A DNA stretch of 64,000 nt from CATQHS01 sp965203375. GTDB lineage: Bacteria; Actinomycetota; Acidimicrobiia; Acidimicrobiales; Aldehydirespiratoraceae. The notes beneath the pieces were generated by a model, which saw only the letters and a list, made by a program, of their open reading frames with translations, searched no databases and was not told the origin of the DNA. The translations under genes and the position numbers were made by a program. This document shows positions 1 to 8,487 of the stretch, one piece after another. The stretch is from NCBI GenBank assembly GCA_965203375.1, contig OZ241886.1, positions 3,162,001 to 3,226,000 of the forward strand. Direction: 5' to 3'. The first letter of the stretch is position 1; each line of letters begins with the position of its first letter.

Positions 1-148
1 CCGGCTTCTCGAGTCGGTCAGCCAGATACACCACCCCGGCGATGGCCTCGTCGGAGAGGTAGTCGACGGCGGTCAGCCCGTCTCGGACGGCGGCCGCGTC
101 GGCGAACCGGGGCGGCCGCTCAGCGGCGCTCGCCCGGGCGTCGGTCAC
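1..148 (-). CDS. MoxR-family AAA ATPase, N-terminal fragment (cut by window edge)
   Basis: The reverse strand reads from a GTG at 148 to the window edge without a stop (49 codons). The end of the visible peptide, AIAGVVYLADRLEKP, matches the stretch just before the Walker A loop of MoxR-type AAA+ ATPases, which usually act as chaperones inserting metal or maturing partner proteins, often with a VWA-domain protein. The Walker motifs lie outside the window, so the family call rests on a short N-terminal segment only. The gene follows proA on the same strand after a 61-base gap. An upstream ATG in another frame near 192 runs into a stop, so GTG is the better start. Confidence 0.45.
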   Translation of the reverse strand, partial: MTDARASAAERPPRFADAAAVRDGLTAVDYLSDEAIAGVVYLADRLEKP

Positions 149-209
149 AGACTCGGCCACGCAGCGCCGCGTCGGCGGGCGGGGGGCGGCATGTTCCGGC
201 AGCGGCGGG

Positions 210-1466
210 TCAGCCGCGGAGCTGGCCGTCGCCGCGCACCACGAACTTCAGGGTGGTGAGCTGCTCCAGCCCCAGCGGCCCCCGGGCGTGCAGCTTCTGG
301 GTGCTGATGCCGATCTCGGCCCCGAACCCGAACTCCTCGCCGTCCACGAAGCGCGACGAGGCGTTGACCAGCACCGCGGCCGCGTCCACCTCCCGGGCGA
401 ACTGCTCGGCCGCGGCCAGGTCACCGGTGACGATCACCTCGGAGTGGCCGGTGCCGGTGGCGTTGATGTGGCCGATGGCCTCGCCCAGCGAGTCGACCAC
501 CTTCACCGACATCTTCAGGTCCAGGTACTCGGTGGCGTAGTCGGCCTCGGCGGCCTCGCCCATCGACGGGACCAGGGCCCGGGCCCGCTCGTCGCCGACC
601 AGCTCCACCCCGTCGAGGGCGGCCGCCGCCGCGGGCACGAAGTCGGCGGCCACCGACGAGTGGACCACCAGCGACTCCAGGGCGTTGCACACCGAGGGCC
701 GCTGGGTCTTGCCGTTCACCACGATGCCCAGGGCCATGTCGAGATCCGCGGCCGCGTCCACGTAGGCGTGGCAGTTGCCGGCGCCGTCGATGACGTAGGG
801 CACGGTGGCGTTGTCGAGCACGGACTGGATGAGCGACGGGCCGCCCCTGGGGATCAGGCAGTCGATGAAGTCGGGCTGGCGCATGAACTCCACCGCCGCC
901 GCCCGGGACGGGTCCTCCACCAGCACCACCCCGTCGGGGGGCAGGCCCGCCTTGTCCAAGCCGTCGCGCATCACCGCGGCGATGGCCCGGTTGGACTCCA
1001 TGGCCGACGACGACCCCCGCAGGAAGGCGGCGTTGCCCGACTTGAGGCACAGGCCGGCCGCGTCGGAGGTGACGTTGGGGCGGCTCTCGTAGATGACGGC
1101 CACCACCCCCAGCGGGGCCCGCACCCGCTCGATGCGCAGCCCGTTGGGGCGCACCCAGCCGTCGGCCACCTCGCCCACGGGGTCGGGCCAGGCCGCCACC
1201 TGAGTCAGCCCGCCAGCCATGGCCTCGATGCGGGCCGGCGAGAGGCGGAGGCGGTCGATGAGGTGGGCCGGGACTCCCTCGTCGCCGGCCCGGGCGGTGT
1301 CGGCGGCGTTGGCCTCGCAGATCTGGTCGGTTCGGGCCACCAGCAGGTCGGCGGCGGCGGTGAGGGCGTCGTTGCGGGCCGGGGTGGGGGCCACGCCCAC
1401 CAGCCGGGAGGCGGCCTTGGCCCGGGCGGCCAGCTCCGGCACCGGGGTGACGGTTGCGGCGTTCAC
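210..1466 (-). CDS. proA: gamma-glutamyl phosphate reductase (proline biosynthesis)
   Basis: ProA reduces gamma-glutamyl phosphate with NADPH to glutamate semialdehyde, the second step of proline synthesis, in the cytoplasm. The protein has the ALDH-like fold with the family signature around the catalytic cysteine (NGKTQRPSVCNALESL), the IYESRPNVTSD segment and the C-terminal FGAEIGISTQKLHARGP motif. I start it at the GTG at 1466, giving 418 residues, almost exactly the usual ProA length. A longer reading from 1571 adds 35 residues of Pro/Arg/Gly-rich sequence with no family counterpart. The proB kinase gene is not visible in the window. Confidence 0.95.
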   Translation of the reverse strand: MNAATVTPVPELAARAKAASRLVGVAPTPARNDALTAAADLLVARTDQICEANAADTARAGDEGVPAHLIDRLRLSPARIEAMAGGLTQVAAWPDPVGEVADGWVRPNGLRIERVRAPLGVVAVIYESRPNVTSDAAGLCLKSGNAAFLRGSSSAMESNRAIAAVMRDGLDKAGLPPDGVVLVEDPSRAAAVEFMRQPDFIDCLIPRGGPSLIQSVLDNATVPYVIDGAGNCHAYVDAAADLDMALGIVVNGKTQRPSVCNALESLVVHSSVAADFVPAAAAALDGVELVGDERARALVPSMGEAAEADYATEYLDLKMSVKVVDSLGEAIGHINATGTGHSEVIVTGDLAAAEQFAREVDAAAVLVNASSRFVDGEEFGFGAEIGISTQKLHARGPLGLEQLTTLKFVVRGDGQLRG

Positions 1467-1593
1467 GGGGGCCAGGCTACCGGCTCTCGATCCTGGCCCG
1501 GCCAGGGCGGGCGGCGGCCGGGTCCGGCGGTAGGCGGTTCCCCGGCCCGCTCCCGATCCAGGCGGCGGCACGGCGGGCGGCGGCCGGTTCCCG

Positions 1594-1645
1594 CGGCGGG
1601 CGGTCGGGCGGCGGGCGGTCGGGCGGCGGGCGGTCGGGCGGCGGG
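1594..1645. repeat. 15-bp GC-only tandem repeat
   Basis: Three exact head-to-tail copies of a 15-bp unit (cggcgggcggtcggg) occupy 1594-1638 and a partial fourth follows. They lie in the divergent spacer between proA and murJ. This is one of several short duplications at gene boundaries in this window. Confidence 0.85.
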
Positions 1646-1756
1646 GGTTCCCCGGCCGGGCCAGGCCGACCGTTCCCCGGTCGGGCTGGGCGGGCGGGGT
1701 AGCCTGCGGTCGGTTCCGTCCGCTCGACGCGACGGAGAGGATCGAGCCCGACCGAC

Positions 1757-3415
1757 GTGAACGCCGATCAGCCCCGCCCGGCGTCGGGCTCCGGCGCGGT
1801 AGCCGCCGGCATCCTCGCGAGCCGGGCGGCCGGGCTGGTGCGGGAGATGTTCGCCTCCCGGCTGCTGGGCAACACCGGCGCGGCCGACGCCTTCGCGGTG
1901 GCGGTGCGCATCCCCAACCTGCTCCAGAACCTGCTGGGCGAGGGGGTGCTGTCGGCCTCGCTGGTGCCGGTGTACAGCAGGCTGCTGGGCTCCGGCGACG
2001 ACGAGGGCCGCCACGAGGCGGGCCGGGTGGCGGGGGCGGTGGCGGCCTCGCTCATGGCAGTGGTCGGGGCCGGGGTGCTGTTGATCCTGGCCCTGGCCCG
2101 GCCCATCACCTTCGTGCTGGCCCCCGGGCTGAGCGACGACCGGTTCGAGCTGGCCGTGTCGCTCACCCGGATCACCGCGGTGGGGGTGGGCTTCGCCGTG
2201 CTGTCGGCGTGGTGTTTGGGGGTCCTCAACAGCCACCGCCGGTTCTTTCTGTCCTATGTGGCCCCGGTGGTGTGGAACGCGGCCCAGATCGCCGCGCTGA
2301 CAGCCGCCGGGCTGCTGGCCTTCGAGTTGGACGACGTGGCCCGGGCCATGGCCTGGGGGGTGACTGCGGGCGGACTGCTCCAGTTGCTGGTGCAGTTGCC
2401 GCTCACCCTGAAGCTGGTCCGGGGGCTGCGGCTGGCCTTGGCCTGGCGCCACCGGGAGGTGCGGGAGGTGCGCCACCGGTTCGGGCCAGCCGTGCTGGGG
2501 CGGGGAGTGGTGCAGCTCTCGGCCTATCTCGACTTGGCGCTGGCCTCGCTGCTAGCCGCCGGGGCGGTGGCGGCGCTGTTCCGGGCCCAGATCCTCTACA
2601 CCCTGCCGGTGAGCCTGTTCGCCATGAGCGTGGCCGCGGCCGAGCTGCCGGAGATGTCCCGGCTGGCGGCCGACCCGGACTCGCTGGGCGGGCGGGCCCG
2701 GCTGGGGATGCGCCGGGTGGTGTTCTGGATGACGCTGGTGGCCGCCGTCTATCTGGTGGCCGGCGACTTGGTGGTGGGGGTGCTGTTCGAGGGCGGGGAG
2801 TTCACCTCCGCCGACACGGTGGTGGTGTGGTGGGCCATAGGGGCCTACGCCGTGGGGCTGCCGGCGGTGGGGGCCAGCCGGGTGCTCCAGAACGCCAGCT
2901 ACGCCCTGGGCGACACGGCCGGCCCGGCCCGCATCGCGGTGCTCCGGGTGGCGGTGGCCGCGGGCGTGGGCATGTTGTTGATGTTCCCCCTCGACCGGGT
3001 GATGGTGGGCGCCGACGGCTTGGCGGGCCTGGGCGACGCGTGGGGCCTGTCCTGGGCCCTGCCCGAAGCGGAGAGGACGGCGCCGGGCCTGGTGCGCCTG
3101 GGCGCGGCCGGCCTGGCCGCCGGCTCGGCGGCAGCGGCCTGGGTGGAGTTGGTGTTGCTAACCCGACTGTTGGGCCGCTCTCCGGCCGGCCCGGCCCGGG
3201 CGGGCTCGGCCCTGCTAAGGCTGGCCGGGCCCTTCGCCGCCACCCTGGCCGCCGCCGCCGCGGTGAAGCTCCTCGTCAGGGGCTGGCCGACGCTGATCGC
3301 CGCCGCCGCCGTGGGAGCGGCCGCGGTGGCCGCCCACACCGCCGTCGCCTCCGCCGTCGGGGTCAAAGAGGCCGAGCTGATCCTCAATCCGGTCCGCCGG
3401 GTACTTCGTCGGTAG
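1757..3415 (+). CDS. murJ: MurJ-type lipid II flippase (MATE/MOP superfamily)
   Basis: This 552-residue polytopic membrane protein has the MurJ opening: GILASRAAGLVREMFASRLL, then the AFAVAVRIPNLLQNLLGEG segment and ASLVPVYS. MurJ translocates lipid II across the cytoplasmic membrane for peptidoglycan synthesis. The hydrophobic segments are consistent with the usual 13-14 transmembrane helices. The start is a GTG at 1757. A purine-rich GGAGAGG lies about 16 bases upstream, so spacing is long and the start is not certain. There is no fused kinase-like domain of the kind found in mycobacterial MurJ (MviN). It is transcribed divergently from proA. Confidence 0.9.
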   Translation: MNADQPRPASGSGAVAAGILASRAAGLVREMFASRLLGNTGAADAFAVAVRIPNLLQNLLGEGVLSASLVPVYSRLLGSGDDEGRHEAGRVAGAVAASLMAVVGAGVLLILALARPITFVLAPGLSDDRFELAVSLTRITAVGVGFAVLSAWCLGVLNSHRRFFLSYVAPVVWNAAQIAALTAAGLLAFELDDVARAMAWGVTAGGLLQLLVQLPLTLKLVRGLRLALAWRHREVREVRHRFGPAVLGRGVVQLSAYLDLALASLLAAGAVAALFRAQILYTLPVSLFAMSVAAAELPEMSRLAADPDSLGGRARLGMRRVVFWMTLVAAVYLVAGDLVVGVLFEGGEFTSADTVVVWWAIGAYAVGLPAVGASRVLQNASYALGDTAGPARIAVLRVAVAAGVGMLLMFPLDRVMVGADGLAGLGDAWGLSWALPEAERTAPGLVRLGAAGLAAGSAAAAWVELVLLTRLLGRSPAGPARAGSALLRLAGPFAATLAAAAAVKLLVRGWPTLIAAAAVGAAAVAAHTAVASAVGVKEAELILNPVRRVLRR

Positions 3416-3562
3416 AGCCCACGGGGGTCGGAGAAAGGCCGAACAGGGTTCTGCAGCCGGTCCAGCGGGCTCGGCGCCGGTAGAGTCGGAGGGCCGCTCG
3501 GTTCCGGGGGCGGGGCGTGCGCCGTCCCCGGGGGCGAGCCCCATGCGACCCGGGAGCAAGCC

Positions 3563-4309
3563 ATGTGGAAGTACCTGAACCGCCGCTGGAAGTACCTGAC
3601 GGCCAAGCTCAGCGGCCGGTTCGACGAGACGGCCGACCCCAAGGTGCAGCTTGAGCAGGCCATCGGCGAGGCCCATGAGCAGCACCGGCGGCTCAAGGAC
3701 CAGGCTGCCAACGTCATCGCCAACCAGAAGCAGACCGAGATGCGCCTCAATCGGGCCATCGAGGAGCTGGAGAAGGTGAACCTCAACGCCCGCCAGGCCG
3801 TGGTGATGGCCGAGAAGGAGGCCGACGGGGGCGACGAGGCCAAGGCCGAGTCCTACATGAACGCGGCCGAGCAGTTCGCGGGCCGGCTGATCACCCTCGA
3901 ACAGGAGATCGAGACCCTCAAGTCGCTGCACTTCCAGGCCTCTCAGGCGGCCGACCAGGCCAAGTCGGCCGTGTCCCAGAACGCCCGGTCCCTCCAGGAG
4001 AAGCTGGGCGAGCGCCAGAAGCTGCTGAGCCAGCTCGACCAGACCCGGATGCAGGAGCAGGTCAACCGGGCCATGACCACCCTGTCGGAGTCGGTGGGCG
4101 GCGACGTGCCCACCTTCAACGAGGTGCGCGACAAGATCGAGGCCCGCTACGCCAAGGCCAAGGGCGTGGCCGAGCTGACCGAGGGCGAGGGCAGCGCTGA
4201 GGCCAGCATGGCCGAGATCGAGGCCGCGGTCCGCAACAGCGAGGCCCGGGCCCGCCTCGACCAGATCAAAGAGCAGATCGGCATGGAGCTGACCGCCGGC
4301 GACGACTGA
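3563..4309 (+). CDS. PspA/IM30-family membrane stress protein
   Basis: The 248-residue protein opens MWKYLNRRWKYLTAKLSGRFD and continues as an almost uninterrupted charged coiled coil (DPKVQLEQAIGEA, then KQTEMRLNRAIEELEKVN). This is the PspA/IM30/Vipp1 architecture. Such proteins oligomerise on the inner face of the membrane and protect it during envelope stress. The N-terminal amphipathic helix needed for membrane binding is present. It is slightly longer than the enterobacterial form (about 222 residues). No pspBC or pspF partner is adjacent; the upstream murJ and downstream lipoprotein are also envelope genes. Confidence 0.9.
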   Translation: MWKYLNRRWKYLTAKLSGRFDETADPKVQLEQAIGEAHEQHRRLKDQAANVIANQKQTEMRLNRAIEELEKVNLNARQAVVMAEKEADGGDEAKAESYMNAAEQFAGRLITLEQEIETLKSLHFQASQAADQAKSAVSQNARSLQEKLGERQKLLSQLDQTRMQEQVNRAMTTLSESVGGDVPTFNEVRDKIEARYAKAKGVAELTEGEGSAEASMAEIEAAVRNSEARARLDQIKEQIGMELTAGDD

Positions 4310-4381
4310 CCCCTCCGCCGACGGCCCGGGTATCGCTGGACGACTTGGACGCGCCGGGCATCCTTCGCGCCATCCGCTGAC

Positions 4382-4407
4382 GGCCCGGGCGGGCCCCAAG
4401 AATTTTT
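4382..4407 (+). terminator. possible rho-independent terminator after pspA homologue
   Basis: GGCCC (4382-4386) pairs with GGGCC (4391-4395) across a 4-base loop and is followed by a short T run at 4403-4407. The stem is only 5 bp and the T run is separated from it by several bases, so the call is tentative. The same GACGGCCCGGG string also occurs near 4319-4329, so it may just be a boundary duplication. Confidence 0.35.
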
Positions 4408-4453
4408 CGACTTGTCTGTTGCATTTCAAGTAATTTTCATTTAGTCTCCATGT

Positions 4454-5470
4454 ATGAAGATCATGGAACGATCAGCGAGATCGGCGGTCGGACGGGTGCA
4501 GGCATACGTCCTGGCCGCCGCGCTGATCGGCTCGGGGTGCGTCAGCACCCTGGGTCCGGGCTGGACCGCCGGCTCGTCGCGCCCGGCGGCCAGCCCGCTC
4601 TCGCCGGCGTCGGCATCAGCGCCGACGCCAGAAGCCAACGAGCCCTCGCTCTCGGGGACCGGTGACGGCGAAGCCGTCGAGGCTGAGGTCGTCGAGAGGG
4701 AGACTTCGGTGTTCGAGTGCGCGGAGGTGGCGGGGTTCTGCGTCACCGCCGGCGAGCGCCGGTCGCTGCAGCCGGTGGAGCGGCCGGGCTCGAGGACCGT
4801 CGGGCGGGTGGTGCTGTGCGTCTACCTCCGCTACGAGGAGGGCTGGGAGTCCTCCGACGCCCCGCCGGAGCCGGTGTGGAACCCGGTGGAAGGGCACCTG
4901 TACGTGCTGTCGTGCCGCTACGCCGAAGACGGCAACCCGTATGTGCGGGGCTACCCCCGGCAGGTGGTGTACGACCCCAGAAAGGTCCCCGGCGACGCCG
5001 TGTCCGGCCGGGAGGTGGCCGAGTACGCCGTCGGCCTGCTGGGGCTGGAGCGGCCCCGGCCCGCCATCGCCCCTCCGGGCCGCCAGCTCGTGGGGGTGGA
5101 GACCTGGTTCGCGGTGACCAGCCGCCTGGCCTACTCGGAGGCGTCGGCCCAGGCCGGCAGCACCTGGGCCACGGTGAGGGCCCGGTTCCGGGACGTGACC
5201 TGGGACTTCGGGTCCATGGGCGAGCTGGAATGCACCACCGACGCGGCCACGAGCTGGGACCCGGACCTGCCCGGCGACCGGCAGACCTCCAAATGCACGA
5301 AGGTGTTCATCCACGCCTCCGGACCCGAGGGCCTGGACGCCACCGTGACCGCAACCTGGGACATCGACTGGCGCTCCAGCGACAACCCGGCCTGGCGGTT
5401 CCTCAACCCTTTCAGCGTCACCGAGTCGATCCACCTAAAAATCTACGAACTCCAAGCCGTGATCCGCTGA
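4454..5470 (+). CDS. putative secreted lipoprotein of unknown function
   Basis: The 338-residue product begins MKIMERSARSAVGRVQAYVL and reaches a lipobox-like AALIGSGC with Cys at about residue 29. It then has a Ser/Pro/Ala-rich linker typical of actinobacterial lipoproteins. The remaining 250 residues are hydrophilic, with several cysteines (FECAEVAGFC, VLSCRY, LECTT, TSKCTK), suggesting a disulfide-bonded extracytoplasmic domain. I recognise no family. The upstream 50 bases are unusually AT-rich for this window and probably contain the promoter. It converges on the DUF2283 gene. Confidence 0.65.
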   Translation: MKIMERSARSAVGRVQAYVLAAALIGSGCVSTLGPGWTAGSSRPAASPLSPASASAPTPEANEPSLSGTGDGEAVEAEVVERETSVFECAEVAGFCVTAGERRSLQPVERPGSRTVGRVVLCVYLRYEEGWESSDAPPEPVWNPVEGHLYVLSCRYAEDGNPYVRGYPRQVVYDPRKVPGDAVSGREVAEYAVGLLGLERPRPAIAPPGRQLVGVETWFAVTSRLAYSEASAQAGSTWATVRARFRDVTWDFGSMGELECTTDAATSWDPDLPGDRQTSKCTKVFIHASGPEGLDATVTATWDIDWRSSDNPAWRFLNPFSVTESIHLKIYELQAVIR

Positions 5471-5489
5471 AGTGTGCTTTTACATTAGG

Positions 5490-5690
5490 TCACACTGTTT
5501 GGAATTCTAGAGTGGAGAGGTTCAAACCCGAAGAGCGTTTCGAAAGGTTGAGAATCTCCACGCCGACTACCTCATTTGATTCGTTATAGTCAAGCACTAC
5601 TCCCGGAGATACCTCCTCAGATTCGACCACAGAAGAGTCGTCAAGACGCAAATAAAGCGCGTCGGCTGACTTATCCACGTTCAGCTTCAT
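5490..5690 (-). CDS. DUF2283 family small protein
   Basis: This 66-residue protein has the DUF2283 pattern: a lysine-rich start, DKSADALYLRLDD, a central SPGVVLDYNESNEVVGVEIL beta-hairpin and a short C-terminus. The function is unknown; members are often found beside DUF4258 proteins in toxin-antitoxin-like pairs, but no DUF4258 gene is visible here. A good Shine-Dalgarno (AAGGAG) lies just before the ATG. It starts 18 bases after the stop of the isochorismatase-family gene and is AT-richer than its neighbours. Confidence 0.75.
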   Translation of the reverse strand: MKLNVDKSADALYLRLDDSSVVESEEVSPGVVLDYNESNEVVGVEILNLSKRSSGLNLSTLEFQTV

Positions 5691-5708
5691 AATACTCCTT
5701 CCATGCTA

Positions 5709-6404
5709 TTAGCTCTTTTGCTGGGCGGTTTGCCAGGTGTTTGTCAGGTCTTGGGAGTCGATTACTACGCCTAGGTGGATGGAGATCATCTTTAGGGCGG
5801 CGTCTTCTAGCTCGTCGCTGGTGCCTGCGACCAGATCTCGGGCCACTACGACGCGGAAGTCGCGGTTGGCGGCGTCGAAGGCCGCGTTGATGATACAGCA
5901 GTCGGTCATGCCGCCGTTGAAGACGACGGTGTTGACCTGCATGTTCCTGAGCAGCATCTCGAGGTCGGTGGCGAAGAAGGGCGACAGGCGCTTCTTGCCG
6001 CTCACGACGAGGTCCTCGCCTTCGACCGTGGTCACGAACTCGGTCCAGCGCGACCCCTCCAGGGCGTGCTCGGCGGCGTTGGGGATGTCGCCCACGAACC
6101 GGGGGAACGTGAGGCGCCATGCGCTGAGATTGCCGCGGGTGTCGTCCTCGCCCCCGGCCCGCAGCACCGACCGCACGTGGATCACCCGCACCCCCAGCCT
6201 GCGCGCCTGTTCGTGGAACCGGTCGATGGGGGCCACGATCGCCCGGGCCCGGGGCGCGGGGCAGGGGCACTCGGGCGAGTCCTCCAGATGGCCCCGGTGC
6301 ATGTCGACTGAGACGACGGCTGAGATCGACGGGTCTGTGAACTCGGCGAAGCTGCCGTCGTCGGGCAGCGGCATCCGGTCTCCGTGTACGTAGCTGAAGG
6401 TCAC
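5709..6404 (-). CDS. isochorismatase-family cysteine hydrolase
   Basis: The 231-residue protein belongs to the isochorismatase-like hydrolases (nicotinamidase, N-carbamoylsarcosine amidase and relatives), which hydrolyse amides or vinyl ethers in the cytoplasm. The expected triad is visible: Asp in VVSVDMHRGH, Lys in VVSGKKRLS and Cys in FNGGMTDCCI. The GTG at 6404 is chosen because GGAGGAG lies about 7 bases upstream; a GTG two codons earlier would leave no spacing. It is the last importer-linked gene of the minus-strand run from xsc, 38 bases after the second permease, so its substrate may be the imported compound or a breakdown product. Substrate not assignable. Confidence 0.82.
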   Translation of the reverse strand: MTFSYVHGDRMPLPDDGSFAEFTDPSISAVVSVDMHRGHLEDSPECPCPAPRARAIVAPIDRFHEQARRLGVRVIHVRSVLRAGGEDDTRGNLSAWRLTFPRFVGDIPNAAEHALEGSRWTEFVTTVEGEDLVVSGKKRLSPFFATDLEMLLRNMQVNTVVFNGGMTDCCIINAAFDAANRDFRVVVARDLVAGTSDELEDAALKMISIHLGVVIDSQDLTNTWQTAQQKS

Positions 6405-6441
6405 TCTCACCCTCCTCCGATTGGGTTTCTCTCCTAGTCGA

Positions 6442-7374
6442 TCAATGCTGAGACGCGGTGCCGGGCTTGTAGGGGACGCCGACCGCCGCCGGGTACCGGC
6501 TCTGCAGCGAGAAGACGACGACGAAAATAGTGGCAACATAGGGCGCGGCCAGCCAGAGCTCTCGGGGAACGCCCGCCAGCGCGTCGATCTGCGACGCCAG
6601 GAACTGCAGGCTCTGGGCCAGGCCGAACACGGCCGCCCCCAGCAGCGCCACCCAGGGCCGCCACCGGGCCAGCACCACCACGCCCAGCGCGATGAACCCC
6701 CGGCCGGCCACCATGTTCGGGACGAAGCCGCCCGACGACGACAGCACCAGCGCCGTCCCGCCCAGGGCGCTGAGCCCGCAGCCCAAGATCACCGCCGCAT
6801 AGCGGGTGCGCCACACGTCGTGGCCGCTGGCGGCCAGCGCGCCGGGCCGCTCGCCCGCGGCCCGCACCTGCAGGCCCCACCAGGTGCGGTACAGCGCCAC
6901 CGCCACCACCGGGGTCAGCCCGATCCCCACCCACAACAGCGCGTTCTGCTGGGCGAGGACGTCGCCCACGAACTTGATCCGGTTGAGCACGGGAACGGAG
7001 ATGCCGCGCAGGATGGGCCCGACCTGTCCGCCGATGAGCTGGTCGCGCAGCAGCGCGGTGAGCCCGATGGCCAAGATGTTGAACATCAGCCCGGTGACCA
7101 CCTGGTCGGTCCCGACCCGGACGTACAGCGCCGACAGCGCCGCTCCGCACAGCAGGCCCGACCCGAAGCCGGCCAGCATCCCCAGCACCACGCTGCCGGT
7201 CTCGATGCCGACCAGGGCCGTCGTGAACGCGCCGATGAGCATGACGCCCTCGATGCCCACGTTCAGCACTCCGCTCCGCTCGACCAGGATCTCGCCCAGG
7301 GACGCGAAGAGGATCGGCACCATCAACTGGAGCGATGTCACGAAGAAGGTGATCAGGACCAGCTCGCTAACCAT
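6442..7374 (-). CDS. BMP-type ABC importer permease 2 (YufQ/NupQ-like)
   Basis: This 310-residue inner-membrane permease has about eight hydrophobic helices. It carries the family segments EILVERSGVLNVGIEGVMLI near the N-terminus and GRGFIALGVVVLARWRP before the last helices. These are typical of the second permease of BMP/nucleoside importers of the YufNOPQ type. Its start overlaps the end of permease 1 by 8 bases, so the two are translationally coupled. With the paired permease, ATPase and BMP lipoprotein upstream it completes an importer; the family usually takes purine nucleosides, but the location beside xsc leaves other substrates open. Confidence 0.87.
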   Translation of the reverse strand: MVSELVLITFFVTSLQLMVPILFASLGEILVERSGVLNVGIEGVMLIGAFTTALVGIETGSVVLGMLAGFGSGLLCGAALSALYVRVGTDQVVTGLMFNILAIGLTALLRDQLIGGQVGPILRGISVPVLNRIKFVGDVLAQQNALLWVGIGLTPVVAVALYRTWWGLQVRAAGERPGALAASGHDVWRTRYAAVILGCGLSALGGTALVLSSSGGFVPNMVAGRGFIALGVVVLARWRPWVALLGAAVFGLAQSLQFLASQIDALAGVPRELWLAAPYVATIFVVVFSLQSRYPAAVGVPYKPGTASQH

Positions 7375-8401
7375 CGACGAGCTCCCCGTAGCTGAAGCGG
7401 ATCACTCCGACGACCATCAGCATGATCACGAAGACGGCGATGAGCACGTCGCCGGTGGCCGGCGACAGGCCCGCCCCGGCCTGAAGGTTGTTGCTGCCGA
7501 CCCGCAGGATGGCGAACAGCCCCGCCACCGGTATCACGGTCAGCGGGTTCAGCCTGGCCGCCAGGGCCACGGCAATGCCCAAGAAGGCCAGCCCGGCCGA
7601 GAACCCGTTCAACAGGGCGCCGTGGATGCCCAGGACGAACACCCCGCCCCCCAGTCCGGCGGCCGCGCCGCCCAAGGCGAAGGCCGCGGAGGCCACCGCC
7701 GATTCGCTGACGCCCGACAGCAGCGCCGCGCCCCGGTTCGCCCCCAGGGCCCGGACGGCGAAGCCGAGCCGGGTGCGCGTCATCAGGACCCAGAGCCCGA
7801 CGGCGGCCGCGGCGGCCAGCACGATCGAGATGTCGGCCCGGACGGAGCCGATCAGCACGGGCAGCCGGGCGTTGTCGGCCACCGACTCGGTCTGCTGGGC
7901 GAACCGGTCGGGCCAGGCGTCGCGGATGACGTAGGCGGCGCCCAGCACGGCGACGAAGTTGAGCATCAGCGTGGTGACGATCTCGCTGGCGCCGTACCGG
8001 TTGCGGATCCACGCCGGGAGCCATCCCCAGCCAGCCCCGGCCGCGGTCGCGGCCCCGAGAATGAGCGGAACCAGCACGGCGCCGGGCCAGCTCGCCGGCA
8101 GCGTGATGCCGAGGGCGGCCGCGGCGATCGCCCCCGAGTACATCTGGCCCTGGCCCCCGATGTTCCACAGCCGGGCCGAGAACGGGATGGCCGACGCCAG
8201 GCCGGCGAGGACGAGGATCGTCCAGATCTGGACGGTCTGGCCGATCCCGAAGCGGTTGCCCAAAGACCCGTCCACGACCGCGCCGGCCGCTTGCAGCGGG
8301 TTCTTTCCGAGCGCCCCGACGACGGCGGCCATGACCGCCAGCCCGGCGGCCAGCGCCACCAGGGTTCTCGGGCCGGAGCCCGAGGCGATGCGGATGCCCA
8401 T
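7367..8401 (-). CDS. BMP-type ABC importer permease 1 (YufP/NupP-like)
   Basis: The 344-residue permease starts at the ATG at 8401 (MGIRIASGSGPRTLVALAAG). It contains FSARLWNIGGQGQMYSGAIA, the conserved cytoplasmic/helix motif of YufP-type subunits, and WLPAWIRNRYGASEIVTTLM, a characteristic coupling loop region. A much longer reading frame extends upstream, but that part overlaps the ATPase gene antiphase and is a shadow. It lies 86 bases downstream of the ATPase stop and overlaps permease 2. It would form a heterodimeric channel with permease 2. Confidence 0.87.
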   Translation of the reverse strand: MGIRIASGSGPRTLVALAAGLAVMAAVVGALGKNPLQAAGAVVDGSLGNRFGIGQTVQIWTILVLAGLASAIPFSARLWNIGGQGQMYSGAIAAAALGITLPASWPGAVLVPLILGAATAAGAGWGWLPAWIRNRYGASEIVTTLMLNFVAVLGAAYVIRDAWPDRFAQQTESVADNARLPVLIGSVRADISIVLAAAAAVGLWVLMTRTRLGFAVRALGANRGAALLSGVSESAVASAAFALGGAAAGLGGGVFVLGIHGALLNGFSAGLAFLGIAVALAARLNPLTVIPVAGLFAILRVGSNNLQAGAGLSPATGDVLIAVFVIMLMVVGVIRFSYGELVDG

Positions 8402-8487
8402 GGCCGCGCCCCGGCCCGGTGCTTCCCCTGCGCCGCCTCCTCCCCCGCCGCCGAACGCCGCGCCGCGGGAGGCGGGACGGCCGGCCA

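Noticed and set aside
288..1760. A 490-codon plus-strand frame across proA
   Set aside because: Antisense to the well-conserved proA gene and without any recognisable domain.
5470..5495. AGTGTG/CACACT inverted repeat between convergent genes as a terminator
   Set aside because: The stem is only 6 bp with a long loop and no T run after it on either strand.
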